Below are positions 23,624 through 27,919 of a stretch of 27,919 bases of DNA, in pieces (the first letter of the stretch is position 1; each line of letters opens with the position of its first letter). Where the stretch lies: the NCBI GenBank assembly GCA_964598695.1, contig CAZRDB010000049.1:1-27919 (forward strand). Direction: 5' to 3'. The DNA is from CAZRDB01 sp964598695 (GTDB lineage: Bacteria > Armatimonadota > Zipacnadia > UBA1398). Both the position numbers and the translations under genes were made by a program. The notes under the pieces were generated by a model that worked only from the letters and a program-made list of their open reading frames with translations, did not search any database and was not told the DNA's origin.

Positions 23624-24316
23624 TCACCGCACCGGGAAGTACCCCCGCACGCTGAGGTCGATCGCGTAGACCGAGGTCTGGGCTGTGATGAACAGCGTCT
23701 TGCCTTCCGGCCCGCCGAAGCAGCAGTTCGAGGGCACCTCCGGCGTGTCGATCCGCCCCACCTTCTCGCCCCGCGGCGTGAAGATCCACACCCCGCCCGC
23801 GCCCGTGCACAGGATGTTGCCGCTCTCGTCGAGCCGCAGACCGTCGGGCACCCCGGGCTCGGCCGCCCGTAGCGCACACAGCGTCCGGCCCGGCCCGCAC
23901 GTCCCATCGGGCAGCACCGGGTAGGCGCGGAGGAACTGGTCGGTCGAGTCGGCGACGTACAGGGTCGATCCGTCGGGCGAGACCGCGAGGCCGTTCGGCT
24001 TGGTCATGTCCTCCACGACGCGGGTGAGGGCGCCGTCGGGCGCAAGCCGGTAGACCCCCTCGCAGCCCTGCTCGAGCCCCTCCATCGAGCCGAAGCGAGG
24101 GTCGGTGAAGTACAGGACGCCGTCCGGCCTCATGTGGAGGTCGTTCGGCGAGTTGAGGGGCTTGCCCGCGTAGAGGTGGGCGAGGACCTCCTGCACCGTG
24201 CCGTCGGGCCCGAGGCGCACGACATCGCGGCTCTCGTGGCGGCAGGCGAGGAGGAAGCCGTCGCGGTCGAACGTGGTGCCGTTGGCCTGCAGGCTCGGAT
24301 CCATGTAGGTCCCGAC
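23624..24316 (-). CDS. SMP-30/gluconolactonase propeller, C-terminal part after an in-frame amber
   Basis: These codons follow in the same frame directly after TAG 24317-24319 and end at TGA 23624-23626. They encode the bulk of an SMP-30 six-bladed propeller: LQANGTTFDRDGFLLACRHE, LNSPNDLHMRPDG, YFTDPRFGS, MTKPNGLAVSPDG and GVPDGLRLDESGN. Counting from the start at 25177, N345, N395 and D445 match the metal and substrate ligands of the family. The first metal ligand, E258 in FTEGP, lies on the other side of the TAG, so neither part alone can form the active site. An ATG at 24304 might allow reinitiation, but it has only a weak upstream GGGAC. Confidence 0.75.
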   Translation of the reverse strand, partial: VGTYMDPSLQANGTTFDRDGFLLACRHESRDVVRLGPDGTVQEVLAHLYAGKPLNSPNDLHMRPDGVLYFTDPRFGSMEGLEQGCEGVYRLAPDGALTRVVEDMTKPNGLAVSPDGSTLYVADSTDQFLRAYPVLPDGTCGPGRTLCALRAAEPGVPDGLRLDESGNILCTGAGGVWIFTPRGEKVGRIDTPEVPSNCCFGGPEGKTLFITAQTSVYAIDLSVRGYFPVR

Positions 24317-25177
24317 CTAACCCTCGGGCGTCAGCGAGTGGATCCGGCTCGCGCCGAGGTCGGAGAACAGCAGCCGGCCGTGGGTCCAGTCCCACGAGGG
24401 ACCCTCGGTGAACCGAAACCCGCTGGCGACCTGCCGGAGCGTCGCGCCCTCCGGGACGAACTCCTCCATGCTCGGCACGGGCATTGCCTCCTTCGGGGTG
24501 TAGAGAGAGACGCGGGCGATCTCGATCGGGTCGTCGAACGAGCCGAGGCCCACCCGGCCCACCTCCGGTTTGGGGTCGACCGCGACGAGGCACGGCCGCT
24601 CCATGTCGTCGAGGTAGCCGCGGATCGTCCCCGTCGCCATCTCGCGCGTGACCTTCAGCAGATGCCACTCCCGGTCGAGCATCTTGGGCGTGGAGGGCTC
24701 CGCGAGCGCCAGGGGGCGGCGATCCGCGCCGTCGACGGTCGCGATCACGTTGTGGGCGTCGGTGGCCTCGCCCGAGAAGTGGACGTAGCGGTAGTGGGCG
24801 TCATCCTGGAAGCCGAGGAAGGCGCAGACGTCGCGGCCCTTCACGGCCGGGTCGGTGAGACACCGGACGACGGCGACCAGCGCGAAGTCGCCGGCCTCGG
24901 GTGCGGGGAGCGTCAGGTAGCCGAACGGGGCACGGAAGGCGAAGGCCTCGCCGTGCTCAGTGAGACACGCGATCCGCCGCTCGCCCTCGGTCCGGATCGA
25001 CCACTCGCTGCCCGGCCGCGCGACCCAGGGGCCGAGGTCGCCGCTCTCGAAGGCGGTCTCGTAGGCGAGTTCCCAGCCCGCCGGCGCCCGCGGGTCGGCG
25101 GGCCACGGCGCGGGCGTCTCGGGCGCGAGCGCGCAGCCGAGCGAGGCCCAGAGCATCCAGGAGGAACAGGCGAGCAT
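24317..25177 (-). CDS. Lipoprotein-like jelly-roll domain plus start of SMP-30 propeller, ending at an in-frame amber
   Basis: 286 codons from ATG 25177 (GGAGG six bases upstream) to TAG 24317-24319. Residues 1-16 are hydrophobic and include C15 (WASLGC), suggesting a lipoprotein or Sec signal, though the lipobox is not canonical. Residues about 35-225 form a concanavalin/DUF1080-like sandwich (YETAFESGDLGPW, YRYVHFSGEATDAHNVIATV, WHLLKVTREMATGTIRGYLD). From 240 an SMP-30 propeller begins (GFRFTEGPSWDWTHGRLLFS, SRIHSLTPEG) and is cut by the TAG at codon 287, inside the first blade. In related proteins the text runs on uninterrupted, with one residue where the TAG stands. It starts 23 bases after recR and is probably cotranscribed with it. 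Confidence 0.75.
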   Translation of the reverse strand: MLACSSWMLWASLGCALAPETPAPWPADPRAPAGWELAYETAFESGDLGPWVARPGSEWSIRTEGERRIACLTEHGEAFAFRAPFGYLTLPAPEAGDFALVAVVRCLTDPAVKGRDVCAFLGFQDDAHYRYVHFSGEATDAHNVIATVDGADRRPLALAEPSTPKMLDREWHLLKVTREMATGTIRGYLDDMERPCLVAVDPKPEVGRVGLGSFDDPIEIARVSLYTPKEAMPVPSMEEFVPEGATLRQVASGFRFTEGPSWDWTHGRLLFSDLGASRIHSLTPEG

Positions 25178-25200
25178 CGGGCGCCTCCGTCTCTCGATCG

Positions 25201-25833
25201 TCAGTCCGCGGGGGGCGGCGGGGTCGGCGTGTGGAGCGAGCGGCGGCCGGAGAGCGCCGCCGCGATGGTCACCTGGTCGGCGTAGTCGAGGTCGGCCCCC
25301 GCGGGCAGGCCGCTCGCGAGGCGGGTGACGGTCAGGCCCGGCACGGTCTCGAACAGCCGCGCGAGGTACAGCGCCGTCGCGTCGCCCTCGACCGAGGGGC
25401 TCGTCGCGAGGATGACCTCCTCGACGCCTTCCTCCTGCAGCCGGCGCACCAGCCGTCCGATCGCCAGCTCCTCGGGGCCCACGCCGTCGGCCGGGGAGAG
25501 CACGCCGCCCAAGACGTGGTAGCGGCCCTCGAACTCGCCGGAGCGCTCGATGGCCATCAGGTCGCGGACGTACGAGACGACGCAGAGGGCGCGCGTCGAG
25601 CGCCGAGGGTCGGCGCAGATGGCGCACTGCTCGGCCTCGGTATAGTTGCCGCAGAGGCTGCAGGTGCGGACCGCCCGCTTGGCCTCGACGATTGCCTGGG
25701 CGAACGCCTCGGCCTCGGCGGGCGTGATGCGCAGGATGTGGAAGGCGTAGCGCTGCGCGCTCTTCGGGCCGACGCCCGGGAGCTTGCGGAAGGCCTCGAT
25801 GAGGCGGGAGACGGATCGCGGATAGGTGAGCAT
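25201..25833 (-). CDS. recR: Recombination mediator RecR
   Basis: A 210-aa RecR, which with RecF/RecO loads RecA onto gapped DNA. It shows the helix-hairpin-helix LPGVGPKSAQRYAFHIL (18-34), a zinc finger with C58, C61, C70 and C73 (CSLCG, CAIC), and a TOPRIM domain with GRYHVLGGVLSPADGVGPEE and ATSPSVEGDATALYLA. The TOPRIM Glu found in the usual CVVE is replaced by Ser (CVVS, S87). A GGAAG sits eight bases before the ATG. It is not next to dnaX or ybaB, its common neighbours, but heads an apparent pair with the SMP-30 fusion gene. It is divergent from aqpZ over 148 bases. Confidence 0.96.
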   Translation of the reverse strand: MLTYPRSVSRLIEAFRKLPGVGPKSAQRYAFHILRITPAEAEAFAQAIVEAKRAVRTCSLCGNYTEAEQCAICADPRRSTRALCVVSYVRDLMAIERSGEFEGRYHVLGGVLSPADGVGPEELAIGRLVRRLQEEGVEEVILATSPSVEGDATALYLARLFETVPGLTVTRLASGLPAGADLDYADQVTIAAALSGRRSLHTPTPPPPAD

Positions 25834-25981
25834 GGTAGGGCTTCCGATTCGGCGCGAAGGCCCGAATGCCTGCGCGCCCCCGCGGCAGGAGATCCGGTCG
25901 CGCGGCTGAAGGCAGCGGACGAGCTGGTGGTTGGCTCGAGGATCAGTGGTTGGACCTCGCGGCGCGTGCGAGGAGGCCACC

Positions 25982-26689
25982 ATGAAGCAGTTCGGCGCGG
26001 AACTCATCGGCACGTTCTGGCTGGTGCTGGGCGGGTGCGGCAGCGCGGTGCTCGCCGCGGCTTACCCGGAGCTGGGGATCGGCTTCCTCGGCGTCGCCCT
26101 GGCGTTCGGGCTTACCGTGCTCACCATGGCCTACGCGATCGGCCACATCTCCGGCTGCCATCTCAACCCGGCGGTCTCCGTCGGGCTGTGGGTCGGCGGG
26201 CGCTTCCCCGGCTCGAAGCTGCTTCCGTACATCGTCGCGCAGGTGCTCGGCGGCGTCCTCGGGGGGGCCGTGCTCTTCGCCATCGCGAGCGGCAAGGCAG
26301 GTTTCAGCACCGAGGGCGGCTTCGCCTCGAACGGCTATGGCGACCACTCGCCGGGCGGCTACTCGCTCGTGGCCTGTCTCACCTGCGAGATCGTCCTCAC
26401 CATGGGCTTCCTGTTCGTGATCCTGGGCGCCACCGACAAGCGGGCGCCGCAGGGGCTGGCGCCCGTGGCGATCGGCCTCGCGCTCACGCTGATCCACCTC
26501 ATCAGCATCCCGGTGACCAACACCTCGGTCAACCCGGCCCGGAGCACGGGTGTCGCGGTGTTCGTGGGCGACTGGGCGGTCTCGCAGTTGTGGCTGTTCT
26601 GGCTCGCGCCGATCGTGGGCGGCGTTCTCGGCGCCGCGATCTACCGCGCGGTGGCCGGAACGCCGGAGGCGACGGCGGTCGAGGAGTAG
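25982..26689 (+). CDS. aqpZ: Aquaporin Z
   Basis: A 235-aa inner-membrane water channel with six helices and two half-helices. The NPA motifs are in GCHLNPAVSVGLW and NTSVNPARSTGVAV. The region FGLTVLTMAYAIGHISG supplies the selectivity-filter Phe, and ALTLIHLISIPVTNTSVNPA with the following Arg supplies the His, Thr and Arg of a strict water filter. Long stretches agree closely with the E. coli protein as remembered (FASNGYG, HSPGGYS, TDK, IGLALTLIHLISIPVTNTSV). GAGGAGG lies five bases before the ATG at 25982. It appears to be transcribed alone; it follows a 148-base region shared with recR in which no clear promoter was recognised. Confidence 0.96.
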   Translation: MKQFGAELIGTFWLVLGGCGSAVLAAAYPELGIGFLGVALAFGLTVLTMAYAIGHISGCHLNPAVSVGLWVGGRFPGSKLLPYIVAQVLGGVLGGAVLFAIASGKAGFSTEGGFASNGYGDHSPGGYSLVACLTCEIVLTMGFLFVILGATDKRAPQGLAPVAIGLALTLIHLISIPVTNTSVNPARSTGVAVFVGDWAVSQLWLFWLAPIVGGVLGAAIYRAVAGTPEATAVEE

Positions 26690-26793
26690 GCGGCCGGGCG
26701 AGGCGGAGGTGGGAGCAGGCGCGCCAGGGAACTGCGGTCAGCGCACGGGGCCCTTGCTGCCCGCACACCTGCGCGAGGGGACGAGCCGACCAC

Positions 26794-27919
26794 ATGGCAG
26801 ACCTGATCGAGCTGACGCCGATCCTCGATGAGACCGAGGCTGCGGGGTGCATCGAGCGCTTCAACGCGCTCCTGGCCGCGGCGCCTCAGCTCTCCGATGC
26901 CCCCAGTTGCGGGGCCTCGTTCGGCAGGCCGCGAAGGCAGTGGGACACGTTCTGGGTCACCCCTCTCGGCCCGGCACGGCATGGCAAGCCGGGGTGGTTC
27001 GGGACGGCGGGGATCGTCGAGCCGGGCGGTCGGCCCGAGATCATCCTCGAGTTCACGATCCCGGCATCCGGCTACGACACCGGCAAGGGGGCCCTGTTCG
27101 CTCGCGACGCAGAGGACCGCGTATGGCTCTGTCGCCGTGCCAACATCAACGCCGGCAACGGCCGGATCCCCCACCGCGATGTCCAGCGCGACTACCCCGG
27201 TGCTGCCGGGACGTCGGCACAGGGCGACTGGCTGGCCCTCGCCTGCCGCCTCGACGTCGGTCCCCCCGAGGTGCTGGCTCAGCTCGAAAGCCTGATCAGC
27301 GGCGTCCGGGCCGTGCGGGAGATGCACAGGCCCGGTCCTGGCGTGGAGTCTCCGCCCCTGTTGGTCGCACAGCTCGACAGGCTCCTCGCCCACAAGGGCC
27401 AGGTCATCCTCCACGGCCCCCCGGGCACCGGCAAGACGTGGGCCGCCAAGCGCTACGCCGAGTGGCTCAACGCTGAGTACGGGCAGGGGACGCACCCGGG
27501 GCCACCCACGCTCGTCAGCTTCCACCCCGCGTACGGGTACGAAGACTTCATCGGCGGGTACCGACCGTCGGGGGCAGACGGCGGCTCGCTCACGTGGCGC
27601 ATCGAGCATGGCCGGTTCCTCGATGCCTGCGCGAAGGCCGGCAACGGTGAGGATGAGCCCTGGCACGTGCTGATCATCGACGAGATCAACCGAGGCAACG
27701 TGCCACGCATCTTCGGCGACCTGATCACGGCCATCGAGATCGACAAGCGCGAGGACGGCGTGATGCTGCCTTGGGGTGAGGTCCTCACCGTCCCGAGGAA
27801 CCTCCTGATCATCGCGACGATGAACACAGCCGACCGCAGCATCCGGTCACTCGACGCCGCGCTCCGCCGGCGTTTCGGCTTTGTCCGTGTCGACCCCGAC
27901 CCCAGTCTGCTGCCGGACC
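26794..27919 (+). CDS. mcrB: McrB-like AAA+ GTPase of a type IV restriction system, 3' end outside window
   Basis: The frame from ATG 26794 is open to the window edge (375 codons). The AAA+ motor begins near residue 195: Walker A GPPGTGKT at 208-215, then FHPAYGYEDFIGGYRP, Walker B VLIIDEINRGN at 292-302 and MNTADRS at 343-349. The last two are signatures of McrB, the 5-methylcytosine-specific restriction GTPase that drives McrC nuclease. RSLDAALRRRFGF follows as expected. The N-terminal 190 residues (WFGTAGIVEPGG, IILEFTIPASGYDTGKG, RVWLCRRANINAGNG) should be the DNA-recognition domain, but I do not recognise its family. The Shine-Dalgarno is poor. A McrC partner would be expected just downstream. 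The 104 bases between aqpZ and this start show nothing else recognisable. Confidence 0.85.
   Translation, partial: MADLIELTPILDETEAAGCIERFNALLAAAPQLSDAPSCGASFGRPRRQWDTFWVTPLGPARHGKPGWFGTAGIVEPGGRPEIILEFTIPASGYDTGKGALFARDAEDRVWLCRRANINAGNGRIPHRDVQRDYPGAAGTSAQGDWLALACRLDVGPPEVLAQLESLISGVRAVREMHRPGPGVESPPLLVAQLDRLLAHKGQVILHGPPGTGKTWAAKRYAEWLNAEYGQGTHPGPPTLVSFHPAYGYEDFIGGYRPSGADGGSLTWRIEHGRFLDACAKAGNGEDEPWHVLIIDEINRGNVPRIFGDLITAIEIDKREDGVMLPWGEVLTVPRNLLIIATMNTADRSIRSLDAALRRRFGFVRVDPDPSLLPD

Noticed and set aside
11512..24319. Complete reassignment of UAG to a sense codon
   Set aside because: Many intact genes here end in TAG at family-typical lengths, such as the porin ending in Phe-TAG and aquaporin Z, so UAG must normally terminate.

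Overview
This GC-rich window looks like a bacterial scaffold, probably from a metagenome, since it contains a 10-base N gap. It encodes ordinary chromosomal functions (recR, aqpZ, an AzgA-type purine permease) among many exported hydrolases with Tat, Sec or lipoprotein signals. The most telling lineage marker is a 600-aa outer-membrane protein (7928..9730): signal peptide, one SLH domain, a collagen-like Gly-X-Y stretch, a coiled coil, then a beta-barrel ending in Phe. SLH-anchored porins are typical of diderm Terrabacteria. Together with sulfatase, DUF4091, UroD-like, DUF362 and YbjN-like genes this suggests Armatimonadota or a relative. That placement is inference.

Layout. 1..6330: the tail of an SGNH hydrolase, a Tat-exported sulfatase with its secreted BNR-like partner (minus strand), and a divergent Tat-exported CehA/McbA-type PHP metallohydrolase. 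6377..9730: a small membrane-anchored coiled-coil protein, a PflX-like radical SAM protein and the SLH/collagen porin. 9962..12159: a YbjN-like protein, then an ECF sigma factor fused to its own zinc-finger anti-sigma domain and a membrane helix. The sigma gene appears to use a CTG start behind a good sigma-70 promoter. An in-frame TAG separates it from a 214-codon Pro/Ala-rich continuation. 12242..14787: a DUF4091 lipoprotein broken by the assembly gap and by foreign or low-quality sequence. 14857..17389: AzgA-type permease and exported alpha/beta hydrolase. 17406..21254: BON protein, UroD/MtaA-like protein, and a divergent DUF362 protein with a class III aminotransferase. 21261..23541: GNAT acetyltransferase and an OLD-family ATPase/TOPRIM nuclease. 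23624..25833: recR followed by a lipoprotein-like fusion of a jelly-roll domain to an SMP-30 propeller, also interrupted by an in-frame TAG. 25982..27919: aqpZ and the start of a McrB-like AAA+ GTPase with an unfamiliar N-terminus.

Much of the content fits scavenging of sulfated or complex carbohydrates (sulfatase, BNR-like, DUF4091, SMP-30, esterase-like and PHP hydrolases), with two likely defence genes (OLD, McrB) at the right. The points most worth following are the two in-frame amber codons in otherwise intact reading frames, the sigma/anti-sigma fusion with a CTG start, the SLH-collagen-porin architecture, and the chimeric patch beside the N gap.
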